DNA of 64,000 nt from Roseobacter sp. HKCCD6576-2 (lineage in GTDB: Bacteria > Pseudomonadota > Alphaproteobacteria > Rhodobacterales > Rhodobacteraceae): positions 806,001 through 870,000 of the forward strand of contig NZ_WVNW01000002.1 of NCBI RefSeq assembly GCF_013179285.1, in the 5' to 3' direction. Both the position numbers and the translations under genes were made by a program. How positions within the stretch are numbered: position 1 is the first letter of the stretch; each line of letters opens with the position of its first letter. The notes below the pieces were generated by a model that saw only the letters and a list, made by a program, of their open reading frames with translations, had not been told where the DNA came from and ran no database searches. Below are positions 26,632 to 35,674 of this stretch, piece after piece.

Positions 26632-26802
26632 TTTAGTCCCCCAAAGATGTTCAAACGGATACGAGTCCGCACATAGGCGCAGTCCAAAGCACGCACAATG
26701 GGAAACCGCAGCCCCCGCTCCCCTCGGCAAGCGCTCGCTTGGGTTTCGTCTTGAACGCAGGCCAATCGACAGTTAGGTTCGGGGCCTGATTTGATTGGCT
26801 AC

Positions 26803-26820
26803 AGAAGGAAAAATCCAATA
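26803..26820 (+). promoter_or_regulatory. Ribosome site and non-canonical ATA start of infC
   Basis: AGAAGGA (26803-26809) lies eight bases before an ATA codon at 26818-26820. The ATA is followed directly by the codons for ARRPHNAPP, the usual first residues after the start in Rhodobacterales IF3. No ATG, GTG or ATC lies in frame near it. Rare start codons on infC are known to allow IF3 to repress its own translation. Confidence 0.75.
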
Positions 26821-27360
26821 GCCCGCAGACCCCATAACGCGCCGCCTACGCGCGAAACCGGCCCCCGCGTCAATGACCGCATTCGGGCCACCGAAATACG
26901 CCTTATTGGCGCCGAAGGTGAAAATGTCGGCGTTGTATCGCCCGCGCGCGCCATGGAACTGGCCGATCAAGCCGGTTTGGACCTGGTTGAGATCTCGCCC
27001 AATGCCGATCCGCCAGTGTGTAAAATCATGGATTTCGGCAAGTTCAAATATGAACAGCAAAAGCGCGAATCCGAGGCGCGGAAGAAGCAGAAAATCATTG
27101 AGGTGAAAGAGGTGAAGTTCCGCCCCAACACCGATACCCATGATTACGAAGTGAAAATGCGCAACGTCACCCGGTTTTTGGAAAACGGCGACAAGGTGAA
27201 GGTCACCTTGCGGTTCCGGGGCCGTGAAATGGCGCACCAGAATCTTGGTCGGGAGCTCTTGGAGCGGGTGGCTGAGGATGTCGAGGGGTTGGGCAAGGTG
27301 GAAAACATGCCCAAGATGGAAGGCCGCCAGATGGTCATGATGATCGGGCCCGCCAAGTAA
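26818..27360 (+). CDS. infC: Translation initiation factor IF-3
   Basis: Binds the 30S subunit and checks initiator tRNA and start codon. The protein of 180 residues has the N-domain [22 protein letters not shown], a lysine-rich linker [18 protein letters not shown], and the C-domain [21 protein letters not shown] followed by [17 protein letters not shown]. The start is an ATA codon, inferred from the ribosome site and from family alignment. The only standard alternative, TTG at 26791, adds nine residues absent from the family and lacks a good ribosome site. A terminator follows 24 bases after the stop. Confidence 0.93.
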   Translation: MARRPHNAPPTRETGPRVNDRIRATEIRLIGAEGENVGVVSPARAMELADQAGLDLVEISPNADPPVCKIMDFGKFKYEQQKRESEARKKQKIIEVKEVKFRPNTDTHDYEVKMRNVTRFLENGDKVKVTLRFRGREMAHQNLGRELLERVAEDVEGLGKVENMPKMEGRQMVMMIGPAK

Positions 27361-27383
27361 TCCTTTGATGAGACGCTGAAAAA

Positions 27384-27420
27384 GAGGCGCGTGCGGGTCT
27401 GATCCCGCCGCGCCTTTTTT
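27384..27420 (+). terminator. Rho-independent terminator after infC
   Basis: Stem AGGCGCG paired with CGCGCCT, with an inner GCGGG/CCCGC stem, followed by a run of six T. It ends infC transcription before the convergent acetyltransferase gene. Confidence 0.9.
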
Positions 27421-27426
27421 CTGGGG

Positions 27427-27978
27427 TTACCCGCGTGCCCGCGCCGGGTTGCCGACCACGGTCTGGCCCGCCGCGACGTCTCGCGTGACAACAGACCCGG
27501 CCCCAACAATCGCGCCATCGCCAATGGAAACGCCCGGCAGCAAGATCGCGCCGCCGCCAATCCAAACATCGGTACCAAGCGTCACCGACTTTGCAATTTC
27601 CCAACCCGCCGCGCGGCGTTCCGGATCATGATCATGCTCGGCGCAATAAATATGCACGCCCGGCCCCAACATTGACCCCGATCCAATTGTCACTGGTGCG
27701 GTGTCGAGAATCACACAGCCTGCGTTGAGGTAGACCTGATCGCCCAAGGAAATGTTCACGCCATAGGCGCAGTGAAACGGCGCCTCGAGCGTCACATCCG
27801 CCCCCACATCGGCAAACAACGCCCGCAGCATCGGTGCCATCGCTCCGCGCGCATCTGGATCCATCGTTGCATGTTGATGCACCGCGCGCCGCGCGGCCAT
27901 TCGCATCTCTTCCAGCTCATCGTCGAGGCAGCGATACCACTTTCCCGCTGCCATTTTTTCCCGCTCGCTCAACGCCAT
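27427..27978 (-). CDS. Sugar O-acetyltransferase (maltose/galactoside acetyltransferase type)
   Basis: A 183-residue left-handed beta-helix acetyltransferase of the LacA/Maa group. The N-terminal Mac domain is visible as SEREKMAAGKWYRCLDDEL, followed by hexapeptide repeats (GVNISLGDQVYLNAGC, PVTIGSGSMLGPGV, SVTLGTDVWIGGGAILLPGVSIGDGAIVGAGSVV). The catalytic His lies in YCAEHDHDPERR. It transfers acetyl from acetyl-CoA to sugars. It follows the LysR gene by three bases on the same strand, so both may share a transcript. Confidence 0.92.
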   Translation of the reverse strand: MALSEREKMAAGKWYRCLDDELEEMRMAARRAVHQHATMDPDARGAMAPMLRALFADVGADVTLEAPFHCAYGVNISLGDQVYLNAGCVILDTAPVTIGSGSMLGPGVHIYCAEHDHDPERRAAGWEIAKSVTLGTDVWIGGGAILLPGVSIGDGAIVGAGSVVTRDVAAGQTVVGNPARARG

Positions 27979-27981
27979 AGC

Positions 27982-28893
27982 CTAACCATCCTCCTGCGCC
28001 CGCCATTCTCGAACCGAGGCGGCCATTTCGGCTTTCAACCACTCTGTGAACTGCGCAATCGCGCGCGCGCGGAGGCTCGATTGCCGCGTGATCACCCAGT
28101 AATGAACCCCCGTTGCCGGGCGCTCCGGGAACGGCGCCACCAACTGCCCCATACCGAGCGCCGGGCAAGCCAGCGTCTCCCACGCCAGGAAAACCCCCTG
28201 CCCCGCAATCGCCGCGTCGAGGCAGAGCGAGGCGTCGGCATAGGTCGGCCCCTCGCCTAGAATCTCCGGGCTGATCCCTTGCGCGCCCAGCCAGACATCC
28301 CAGCCAAACAATGCCTCGTTCTCGCGGATCACCGGAACCTTGGCCAAGTCCTCCGGGCGTTTGAGCTTGGCCGCAATCTCCGGGGTGCAGACTGGAAAGA
28401 CCCGTTGATCCAAGAGCTTATCCGCCTTCACGCCAGGCCACCCGCCGCGCCCAACACGGATACACACATCCACATCCGCCTCGTCGGGATTGACCAGCGT
28501 CATATCCGGCTCAACCCGGACCCGAACATCAGGATGCAGCGCATGAAAACTGCTCAACCGCCAGACAAGCCAACGACTGGCAAAGATCGGCGCCACGGAG
28601 ACCACCAGCCGATCCTCCTGACCGCGCCCGGCGAGGCGAATGGCGGTGGCAAGCTCGGCCATGCCCCGGCTCAGGTGCACCAAAACCTCCTCGCCCGCCG
28701 CAGTTGGCTGCATCCCCCCGGGCGTCCGGTGAAAAAGCGTCCGGCCAAGTGCTGTTTCGGTTTTCTTGACCTGCTGGCTAACGGCGCCGACGGAAACCCC
28801 AAGCTCTTCGGCGGCGGGTTGCAACCCTTTAAGGCGGCCAACCGCCTCGACCGCCCTGAGGCCAGAGAGATGGACGCGGTTCAGTTCAAGCAT
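27982..28893 (-). CDS. LysR family transcriptional regulator (GcvA-like)
   Basis: A 303-residue regulator. The N-terminal helix-turn-helix covers about residues 8-65 (LRAVEAVGRLKGLQPAAEELGVS, then VSQQVKKTETALGRTLFHRTPGG). The C-terminal effector domain shows the LysR substrate pattern with VSVAPIFASRWLVWRLSSFHALHPDVRV. It resembles the GcvA branch. It lies upstream of the acetyltransferase on the same strand and is divergent from a small ORF 59 bases away, which is its most likely direct target together with itself. Confidence 0.92.
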   Translation of the reverse strand: MLELNRVHLSGLRAVEAVGRLKGLQPAAEELGVSVGAVSQQVKKTETALGRTLFHRTPGGMQPTAAGEEVLVHLSRGMAELATAIRLAGRGQEDRLVVSVAPIFASRWLVWRLSSFHALHPDVRVRVEPDMTLVNPDEADVDVCIRVGRGGWPGVKADKLLDQRVFPVCTPEIAAKLKRPEDLAKVPVIRENEALFGWDVWLGAQGISPEILGEGPTYADASLCLDAAIAGQGVFLAWETLACPALGMGQLVAPFPERPATGVHYWVITRQSSLRARAIAQFTEWLKAEMAASVREWRAQEDG

Positions 28894-28952
28894 TTAGTTT
28901 TCCTAAAGATGACTTCGCGCATTCTCCATAACATGAGGCTGAAAGGAAGAGT

Positions 28953-29138
28953 ATGTCTATAGCCATGTTACAGACACTCTCCCTCTCCTCCTTCCTGCGG
29001 CCCTGGCGCGTGTCGCGCGAACCGTCGCCGCGCTGCCGCTGGCGGCGGGATCCGCTGTCTCATCCTGACATCGCTCGGATGGACAAACGCGAGTTGGCCG
29101 ACTTGCCGATCGATCCCTATTGGATTGATCCTGAATAA
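28953..29138 (+). CDS. Small hypothetical protein (DUF1127-like)
   Basis: A 61-residue, arginine-rich protein ending DIARMDKRELADLPIDP, which loosely recalls the DUF1127 pattern. A GGAAG ribosome site precedes the ATG and a strong terminator follows right after the stop, so the short gene is probably real. It is divergent from the LysR gene and may be its target. Function unknown. Confidence 0.6.
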   Translation: MSIAMLQTLSLSSFLRPWRVSREPSPRCRWRRDPLSHPDIARMDKRELADLPIDPYWIDPE

Positions 29139-29168
29139 GAAAAGCCCCGCCGGGTTGGCGGGGCTTTC
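29139..29168. terminator. Bidirectional terminator
   Basis: AAAGCCCCGCC paired with GGCGGGGCTTT around a short loop, with A-rich left and T-rich right sides. It separates the small plus-strand gene from the end of the molybdenum hydroxylase operon on the minus strand. Confidence 0.88.
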
Positions 29169-29189
29169 CATGGTTCCAAAACCGTCGAT

Positions 29190-29978
29190 TTAAGCGGCAG
29201 CGACGGCTCGCCCGGTCATCACCTTGACCAGATGCGCCCGGTAATCGCTGGACCCGTGGAGGTCAGAAATCATACCCTCCCCGGAGAGGCTCAAACCCGC
29301 AATCGCATCGGCGGAGAAATTGGCCGAAAGGGCCGCCTCCGCCTCGGACCAGCGGAACACGCCATCTTCAGACGCACCGGTCACCGCCACGCGGACGCCA
29401 GAGGCATATTTCGCCACAAACACACCGACGAGGGCGAAGCGTGAGGCTGGCTGCACGAATTTCTGGTAATTCGCGGCCTCGGCCACCGGGAAACGGACCT
29501 CTGTGATGATTTCGCCGTCATGCAGGGCCGTGGTGAACATGCCCTCAAAGAAGTCATCCGCGGCGATCTCGCGGGTGTTGGTCTTGATTGTGGCCCCCGT
29601 CCCGAGCGCCGCCGCCGGATAGCAGGCGGAAGGGTCATTATTGGCGAGGCTCCCGCCAACGGTGCCGCGATTGCGCACCGCCGGGTCACCGATCCGGCTG
29701 GCCAATGCCGCCAGCGCCGGGAAATGCGCTGCCGCTTCGGCCTCGACCACCGCGTGCGGCGTCGCGCCGCCGACGCAGACCTCGCCCGCATCGCTCAGAC
29801 ACACGCCCTGCATCTCGGATATGCCCGTGAGGCTCACCAGAGTCGCGGGCGCGGCCAGCCGTTGTTTCATGGTTGGGATAAGCGTCTGCCCGCCCCCCAA
29901 AGCTTGCGCCTCTTCGCCCTGAAGCGCCGAGGCCGCCTCATCGATGCTGCTTGGGCGTGTGAAGTCAAAATTATACAT
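29190..29978 (-). CDS. Molybdenum hydroxylase, FAD-binding (medium) subunit
   Basis: The 262-residue medium subunit of a xanthine dehydrogenase/CO dehydrogenase-type enzyme. The two FAD-binding segments are GGGQTLIPTMKQRL (about 28-41) and RNRGTVGGSLANNDPSACYP (about 104-123). It passes electrons from the iron-sulfur clusters to an acceptor. It is the last of three structural genes (small, large, medium in transcription order). An AGGAG site precedes the ATG. Confidence 0.93.
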   Translation of the reverse strand: MYNFDFTRPSSIDEAASALQGEEAQALGGGQTLIPTMKQRLAAPATLVSLTGISEMQGVCLSDAGEVCVGGATPHAVVEAEAAAHFPALAALASRIGDPAVRNRGTVGGSLANNDPSACYPAAALGTGATIKTNTREIAADDFFEGMFTTALHDGEIITEVRFPVAEAANYQKFVQPASRFALVGVFVAKYASGVRVAVTGASEDGVFRWSEAEAALSANFSADAIAGLSLSGEGMISDLHGSSDYRAHLVKVMTGRAVAAA

Positions 29979-30062
29979 CGTTTTCTCCTAGCGAAGCGAT
30001 GACCACCGCTCCATTGTTCGAAATGGTAAATCTGGCCCACAGTCTTGCAGGCCAGACAAGCC

Positions 30063-32426
30063 CTAACCTTGCATCGCCTGCCAGACCCGCGAGGGGCTGA
30101 GCGGCATGTCGATATGGGTGACATCATGCCCGCCCCGTTGCAGTGCGTCGACCACCGCATTGACGACCGAGGGCGGCGAGCCAATCGCGCCCGCCTCGCC
30201 GCAGCCCTTTACCCCCAAGGGATTGTGGGTGCAGGGCGTCGCGCAGGAATGATCCACCTGATAGAACGGCACATCATCGGCCCGTGGCATGGTGTAATCC
30301 ATGTAGGAAGCGTTCACCATTTGACCGTTTTCATCATAGACCGCCTGCTCCAACAGCGCCTGACCGATGCCTTGCGCCACGCCGCCATGGACCTGGCCCG
30401 AAACGATCATCGGGTTGATGATATTGCCGAAATCATCGGCCGCCGCGAAGGACACCACATCAACCTTGCCGGTCTCGGCATCGACTTCCACCTCGCAGGC
30501 ATAGGCACCGGCGGGATAGGTGAAGTTGTTGGGGTCATAAAACGCCGTCTCTTCCAAGCCCGGCTCGATCTCTTCCAGCGGATAGTTATGCGGCACATAG
30601 GCGGCAAGGGTCACATCACCCCAAGCCACGGATTTATCCGTGCCCGCAACCGAGAACTGACCATCCTTCAGCTCGATATCGCCTTCGGAAGCCTCCATCA
30701 AATGGGCCGCGATCTTCTTGGCCTTATTGATGATCTTTTCAGTCGCCCGCACCATGGCCGAGCCGCCGACCGCGATGGAGCGGGACCCATAGGTGCCCAT
30801 GCCCATCGGCGTATTGGCCGTGTCGCCATGGACCACTTCGACCATGCCTTCATCGATCCCAATCATATCGGCGACAACTTGGGCGAAGGAGGTTTCATGC
30901 CCCTGGCCGTGGCTATGGCTGCCGGTCATCACCACCAGACCGCCGGTTGCATTCACCCGCACCGTGGCGCTTTCATAAAGCCCGGCGCGCGCACCAAGCT
31001 GCCCCACCAGGGCCGACGGCGCGATACCGCAGGCTTCGATATAGCAATTCACCCCAAGGCCCCGGAGCTTGCCCTTGGCGGCGCTTTCGGCGCGCCGCGC
31101 CTCGAACCCGTCACGGTCGATCATCTCCAGAAGCTTATCCAAGGTGGCGTTGTAATCGCCCGTGTCATACTCGACCGCCACCGGCGTGGCATAGGGGAAC
31201 TCGGTCACGAAATTCTGCCGACGGAGCGCGATCGGATCGACCCCAAGCTCGCGCGCCGCTTTGTCGATCACGCGTTCCAGTTGGAAGGTCGCTTCGGGCC
31301 GCCCGGCGCCGCGATAGGCATCGACCGGCACTGTGTTGGTGAACACCGCCTTCACATTCACATAGATCAGCGGCGTCTTGTAATTGCCCGCCATCAACGT
31401 GCCATGGAGCCAGGTCGGTACCGAGGGCGCGAAGGTCGAGAGATAAGCCCCCATATTGGCATATGTCTCGGTCCGGACCGCAGTGAAGTTGTTGTCGCCA
31501 TCGAGCGCTAGCTCGATCTTGGTGACGTGATCGCGGCCATGTGCGTCCGAGATGAACGCCTCGGACCGCGAGCAGGTCCATTTCACCGGGCGTTTGATCG
31601 CCTTGGCGGCAAAGGTGCAAAACGCCTCTTCGGCATAGTGGAAAATCTTCGAGCCAAAGCCGCCGCCGACATCGGGCGCCACCACGCGGAGCTTATGCTC
31701 CGGAATACCGAGTACGAACGCGCCCATCAGAAGCCGGATCACATGCGGGTTCTGCGACGTGGTGTAGAGCGTCGATTCATCGGTGCCCGGCGCGTAATCG
31801 CCAACCGCCACGCGCGGTTCCATCGCATTGGGCGCCAGCCGCTGATTGACCAGTTCCAGCGTGGTCACATGGGCCGCCGCCTCAAACGCCGCATCCGTCG
31901 CCGCCTTGTTCTCTTCAACGAAGCCCCAATCATAACAAAGGTTGTTGTCCAATTCGTCATGGACCTTGGGCGCGCCATCGTTCAGCGCCGCCTTCATGTC
32001 GATCACGGCGGGCAACTCGTCGATATCCATCTCGATCGCTTCGGCCGCCGTTCGGGCTTGCGCCGCACTCTCGGCGACAACGGCGGCAATCGGATCGCCC
32101 ACATGGCGCACCTTGCCCTGGGCCAAGATTGGATGGGCCGGCTCCTGCATCGGCTGCCCATGTTTGTCGGTCACCTGCCAGCCGCAGGGCATTCCGCCGA
32201 CGCCTTCGAAATCGGCACCGGTGAAGACCCGGATCACGCCCGGCATGTTCTGGGCCACGGAGGTGTCGACCTTTTTGATCTTCCCATGGGCCAAATCCGA
32301 GCGCAGGAAATGCACATAGGCCTGACCATGAAGATTGATGTCATCGGTATAGCGCCCCTGCCCGGTCAGAAACCGCACATCCTCGCGCCGTTTGGAACTT
32401 GCGCCTATGCCACTGTCTTTCGGCAT
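30063..32426 (-). CDS. Molybdenum hydroxylase, molybdopterin-binding (large) subunit, CoxL form II type
   Basis: The 787-residue catalytic subunit holding the molybdopterin cytosine dinucleotide cofactor. Visible motifs are DVGGGFGSK (about 252-260), [10 protein letters not shown] (370-379), [15 protein letters not shown], and the catalytic-Glu region [13 protein letters not shown] near the C-terminus. The active-site loop reads AYRGAGR, the form II signature, not AYxCSFR of proven CO dehydrogenase, so aerobic CO oxidation is not supported; substrate may be an aldehyde, purine or N-heterocycle. Terminators and ribosome site GGGAGG fit a tight operon with the other subunits. Confidence 0.93.
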   Translation of the reverse strand: MPKDSGIGASSKRREDVRFLTGQGRYTDDINLHGQAYVHFLRSDLAHGKIKKVDTSVAQNMPGVIRVFTGADFEGVGGMPCGWQVTDKHGQPMQEPAHPILAQGKVRHVGDPIAAVVAESAAQARTAAEAIEMDIDELPAVIDMKAALNDGAPKVHDELDNNLCYDWGFVEENKAATDAAFEAAAHVTTLELVNQRLAPNAMEPRVAVGDYAPGTDESTLYTTSQNPHVIRLLMGAFVLGIPEHKLRVVAPDVGGGFGSKIFHYAEEAFCTFAAKAIKRPVKWTCSRSEAFISDAHGRDHVTKIELALDGDNNFTAVRTETYANMGAYLSTFAPSVPTWLHGTLMAGNYKTPLIYVNVKAVFTNTVPVDAYRGAGRPEATFQLERVIDKAARELGVDPIALRRQNFVTEFPYATPVAVEYDTGDYNATLDKLLEMIDRDGFEARRAESAAKGKLRGLGVNCYIEACGIAPSALVGQLGARAGLYESATVRVNATGGLVVMTGSHSHGQGHETSFAQVVADMIGIDEGMVEVVHGDTANTPMGMGTYGSRSIAVGGSAMVRATEKIINKAKKIAAHLMEASEGDIELKDGQFSVAGTDKSVAWGDVTLAAYVPHNYPLEEIEPGLEETAFYDPNNFTYPAGAYACEVEVDAETGKVDVVSFAAADDFGNIINPMIVSGQVHGGVAQGIGQALLEQAVYDENGQMVNASYMDYTMPRADDVPFYQVDHSCATPCTHNPLGVKGCGEAGAIGSPPSVVNAVVDALQRGGHDVTHIDMPLSPSRVWQAMQG

Positions 32427-32577
32427 GGTCGTCCTCCCTTATGCTGTCTGCCTCCGGCACCGCCACCATAGGGGGCCTGGAGGGATATTCTTGCGGGGCG
32501 CGTGGGTGCACTGGCCCCGTCCTCTTTCGGCTCGTCGGTCGGTCCACCGCGCCCTCCTCCGGCGCGACGTGTCCACC

Positions 32578-33063
32578 TCACTCCGCCGCGATGGCCGAAA
32601 CGTCTTGCCCCGAGGCCGCCATGATCGCTTTCACGATGTTGTGGTAGCCGGTGCAGCGGCAGATATTGCCCTCGAGATACTCGCGGATCTCCGCCTCGGT
32701 CGGCGTCGGGTTGTCTTTCAACAAGGCCGCCGCCGACATCACCATGCCCGGCGTACAGAACCCGCATTGCAACCCGTGATGGTCCTGGAATGCCTGCTGG
32801 ATCGTGCCAAGCGAGCCATCGGGGTTCGCCATGCCTTCGATTGTCGTAACCTCTGCACCATCCACTTCAGCGGCGAAAACGGCGCAGCTTTTCACCGCCT
32901 TGCCATCCACATGCACCACGCAAGCCCCGCATTGACTGGTGTCGCAGCCCACATGGGTGCCGGTCATGCCTTGGCCTTCGCGCAGAAACTCAACGAGCAG
33001 TGTTCGTCCTTCTACGTCGCCGGAAACGGCCGCGCCGTTTACCGTCATCGTGACCTGGGTCAT
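32578..33063 (-). CDS. Molybdenum hydroxylase, 2Fe-2S (small) subunit
   Basis: The 161-residue iron-sulfur subunit with both cluster sites: the ferredoxin-like [21 protein letters not shown] (about 39-59) and the helical CGFCTPGM followed by [11 protein letters not shown] (about 98-137). It carries electrons between the molybdenum centre and FAD. It is the first gene of the structural operon, with GGGAGG before the ATG, and lies 151 bases ahead of the large subunit, longer than the usual operon gap. Confidence 0.95.
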   Translation of the reverse strand: MTQVTMTVNGAAVSGDVEGRTLLVEFLREGQGMTGTHVGCDTSQCGACVVHVDGKAVKSCAVFAAEVDGAEVTTIEGMANPDGSLGTIQQAFQDHHGLQCGFCTPGMVMSAAALLKDNPTPTEAEIREYLEGNICRCTGYHNIVKAIMAASGQDVSAIAAE

Positions 33064-33515
33064 CCAATTCCTCCCTTGGTTATCGACCTATCCAAGCATG
33101 GAATCCTCGAAACGCAAAAGAGAATTTCTGTGCATTTCCCGACAGTACCGTCACGACTTGCCGAAGGGGGCGCACCACCCGTCGAGACCGGCACCTGTGG
33201 TAACCATATCTTGTGGCGATTTGCGGCAAACCGAGTGCTCGTGGGTGGACCAGACAAAGGGCATCGCACCCCAAATGGAAAGCGCTGTGCCAGGAGGCAA
33301 ATGGAGGTTAGCCAAGCGAGACCTTTGAGACATTTGTCTTGATCGACGCATGGTCCGCTTCAAGAGCCGCTTCACCTGCGCCGGGTATCTATTCAGGACC
33401 GCCTCTGTATTTGCCTCTCGACCAACGGGCCACAACGTTTGGATGCAGCTCAAGACTGTTTTGAAAATCCGACGGCGACGCCCCACTTGTTTGATAGATA
33501 GAAGAGAGTTCTGCA
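33064..33515. other. Gene-poor spacer at the left edge of the low-GC insert
   Basis: About 450 bases between the divergent small-subunit gene and the alpha/beta hydrolase. It should hold the promoter of the molybdenum hydroxylase operon. Base composition becomes visibly richer in A and T than in the flanking genes. Open frames here (for example 33151-33657 minus) have no recognisable motif or ribosome site. No transposase, terminal repeat or tRNA fragment was seen. Confidence 0.5.
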
Positions 33516-34253
33516 TTGAAAAACCGGACACTAAAGACTGGGGAACAGACCGTCGCCTATCGAAGCGGGGGAACCGGTCAGTGTACGGTAGTTTTGCTGT
33601 CAGGGCTCGGAGATGGCATGAAGACTTGGGATTATATTGCTTCATGTCTCGAACCACATGTCCGTACGTTCAGCTATGACCGGCCTGGCTACGGTGGCAG
33701 TTCTCATGTTCCAAATTGCAAGGCGGGCCGTGACGGTCAGTTTGTCGCAAACCATCTCAAGGCATGCCTAGACGGAGCAGATATTCAACCTCCCTACATC
33801 TTGGTTGGCCACTCGATAGGAGGTTTGTATGCTTTGGCCTTCGTCAATGCATATCCAGAGCTGGTTTCGGGCCTTGTGCTGATAGATAGCCGTATGCCAG
33901 CATTCTCTTCAGCATGTCTGCGTGCCGGACTCTCTCCAGAGCCAAACTGGTTCGTCAGACTGTTGCTTCCTCGCCAGATGAAGGCGGAAGTGAGAGGAGC
34001 GCCAGCAGCGGAACGACAAGCGGCGCGGCCGGAAAACCTTCGCGGCCTGCCAGTGACCGCCATCGTCGCATCAAGATGTGACAGAGGCTTTGGTCAAGTG
34101 ATGTTCGAGATTTTTAAGCAGATACAGATAGACTTCATCGGCCAAGTGGAACTGGGGCGAACCGTGATTGCAGAAGCGAGCGGTCACTATGTTCATCACG
34201 ACGAACCTTCACTGGTGATTGAAGAGATCCTGCAGATGGCTCGCAGTCTTTAG
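33516..34253 (+). CDS. Alpha/beta hydrolase
   Basis: A 245-residue hydrolase with the oxyanion segment LLSGLGDGMKTWDY, the SYDRPGYGGSS strand, nucleophile elbow LVGHSIGG (Ser100), a candidate acid in VASRCDRGFG and the catalytic His in EASGHYVHHDEPS. The substrate is unknown. The first in-frame start is a TTG at 33516 with a weak AGAGAG site, so the N-terminus is uncertain. Codon use is less GC-biased than in neighbouring core genes, which suggests recent acquisition. Confidence 0.8.
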   Translation: MKNRTLKTGEQTVAYRSGGTGQCTVVLLSGLGDGMKTWDYIASCLEPHVRTFSYDRPGYGGSSHVPNCKAGRDGQFVANHLKACLDGADIQPPYILVGHSIGGLYALAFVNAYPELVSGLVLIDSRMPAFSSACLRAGLSPEPNWFVRLLLPRQMKAEVRGAPAAERQAARPENLRGLPVTAIVASRCDRGFGQVMFEIFKQIQIDFIGQVELGRTVIAEASGHYVHHDEPSLVIEEILQMARSL

Positions 34254-34277
34254 AGCGCCCCCCTTTTGTGCGAACTG

Positions 34278-34472
34278 TCAGCCCTCTTCTTCAAAAACGT
34301 CTTCGATCTTTCTTTTAAAGAGCCGCGCGATACGAAAGGCCAAAGGCAAGGAGGGATCATATTTCCCGTTTTCGATCGCATTGACCGAGTTTCTGGAAAC
34401 GCCCAGTTTTTTCGCGAGGTCGGCTTGGGTCCACCTTCGCTCCGCACGCAGCACTCGAATGCTGTTCTTCAT
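34278..34472 (-). CDS. XRE family helix-turn-helix regulator
   Basis: A 64-residue DNA-binding protein made almost wholly of one Cro/C1-type helix-turn-helix: NSIRVLRAERRWTQADLAKKLGVSRNSVNAIENGKYDP, then LAFRIARLFKRKIEDVFEEE. The ATG at 34472 overlaps the stop of the membrane protein gene by four bases (ATGA), so the two are translationally coupled. Such tiny regulators paired with a small membrane protein recur widely; the membrane partner may control the regulator. Confidence 0.88.
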   Translation of the reverse strand: MKNSIRVLRAERRWTQADLAKKLGVSRNSVNAIENGKYDPSLPLAFRIARLFKRKIEDVFEEEG

Positions 34473-34927
34473 CGTTTTGATGCCCACCAGACTGTCAAAC
34501 CGACACAGAACGAGATGCACAAAACTACGGTGGTATAAACCACACCCAATCCGAACCCAGTGGCGGCAGGGCTCAGATCAAGTCCCTCCGAAGTTGCGAT
34601 GCGGGTGATTGCGTTTTGCACGACAGGCACTGCACTCATCAGTAGGATAGATGCTATCGAAATCGGCACACCAATACCGCTGGCGAATGCCAGCGCGTAT
34701 CGCGCACTTGCTGCTTCCACTTCATCTGATCCGAAGAAGACAGAAGCAAAACACCACGCTGACCACGAGAAACAGAGAAACACAAAGACGACCAGCGCGA
34801 TGAAGGGAGGGTCAAATAGCACTAAACCCGTGGTACCTAGAAAAATGACAAACAGTGCCGCAGCTTGGGTTCTCTCAGAAAGGGGCATGAGAAGTATCCT
34901 TTTCATAAAGTAAAGCCCACTTGTCAT
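34469..34927 (-). CDS. Four-span membrane protein paired with XRE regulator
   Basis: A 152-residue integral membrane protein. Hydrophobic segments are about 22-40, 42-62, 78-103 and 125-149, giving four spans with both ends in the cytoplasm. It resembles small membrane proteins (DUF2178-like) found directly before a XRE regulator, but the family call is tentative. The ATG at 34927 lacks a clear ribosome site; an ATG seven codons later is possible. Local GC content is well below that of the core genes (about 43% in one 60-base line). Confidence 0.75.
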   Translation of the reverse strand: MTSGLYFMKRILLMPLSERTQAAALFVIFLGTTGLVLFDPPFIALVVFVFLCFSWSAWCFASVFFGSDEVEAASARYALAFASGIGVPISIASILLMSAVPVVQNAITRIATSEGLDLSPAATGFGLGVVYTTVVLCISFCVGLTVWWASKR

Positions 34928-35031
34928 GATTCGATGAAGAAGTAAATGTGACGTTGTTCTCTGCGCGATCCATTGAGACGGGCCGAGATCGGCCTAAGCC
35001 CAACGCCGGGCCGAATTGGGCGCGCTGGTCT

Positions 35032-35415
35032 TTAAGTCTCCATCAGGTCACGCAGATACATCTTCGTATCGAGGAACAGAGGCAGCCGCGCTTCGCGACG
35101 GATCACCTAGCTTTCATAACTCTGAGTCAGCTGATTGGGCACGTCAACCGCACCGAGGTGCCGTTCGTTCTCATCCCCGCTGCGCGCAAAGACAGATGAT
35201 CCGCAGGTCGCACAAAAGAACCGCCTGGCATCTTCCTTTGGCTCTCTCCCAACCGTCACGGCCGCGTCTGGGCAAATCGCCGCTGCATAAAACAACGCGC
35301 CGTGATTCTTGCGGCCCTCCAGACAGTGGAAAAGACCCACCCGGTCGGGGCGGCCCATCGACAGAAAGCGCACCGCGCCGCAATTGCACCCACCGCTAAA
35401 CTGCGCCAAGGCCAC
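35032..35415 (-). pseudogene. GFA (glutathione-dependent formaldehyde-activating-like) family gene broken by a stop codon
   Basis: The 102-residue open frame (35107-35415) matches the GFA/CENP-V-like family: FSGGCNCGAVRF, the GRKNHGALFYAAAI block, and RRFFCATCGSSVFAR, ending HLGAVDVPNQLTQSYES at a TAG. Reading through the TAG continues in frame with VIRREARLPLF and on to a TAA at 35032, which matches the conserved family C-terminus (normally YELWVxRREPWLP...). The TAG takes the place of the conserved Trp codon TGG. In addition, the usual second zinc-binding cysteine in CxxCRK is Gly (CLEGRK). Both changes argue for a decayed gene. Confidence 0.72.
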
Positions 35416-35674
35416 TCTCGCTTCACCGGACGTCGCATCGGGTGGTTATGCCAAGGCTCGTGTTGACGTCCACAACCTGCATGACAGTCGCACCTCACAG
35501 TACTGTAAGAGCGCGCCAGGGGATGTGTTGCTGAGAGGATTTGGAGACGTAACCTGCCCAGGCGGCCATTGTCCCCGTCAATTTAGTTGAGAATGACTCG
35601 CAATTAGGCTATTCTCGCGCATCAGCCAGACAGTGTTCCCGCCAGCAAACCCCAAAGCACGTGTGAGGAAGACG

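Noticed and set aside
26003-26776. Plus-strand frame coding an Ala/Ser-rich protein opposite the stalk gene
   Set aside because: It exists only because alanine/glutamate codons on the minus strand read as alanine/serine on the other. It has no ribosome site or domain, whereas the minus frame has a membrane anchor and a normal C-terminal domain.
26791-26817. TTG at 26791 as the infC start
   Set aside because: It adds nine residues absent from the family and has no convincing ribosome site, whereas AGAAGGA sits at the right distance from the ATA.
30045-31511. Long plus-strand frame antisense to the molybdenum hydroxylase large subunit
   Set aside because: The minus frame carries all family motifs. 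The antisense frame is His/Arg-rich without any domain, as expected for a high-GC shadow.
30063-33063. Aerobic CO dehydrogenase (coxMSL)
   Set aside because: The large-subunit loop is AYRGAGR rather than the AYxCSFR of CO-oxidising form I, so naming these genes coxMSL would overstate the evidence.
33151-33657. Possible minus-strand gene or transposase remnant in the spacer at 33 kb
   Set aside because: No ribosome site, no transposase motif (DDE or HUH) and no terminal repeats. It also overlaps the start of the alpha/beta hydrolase.
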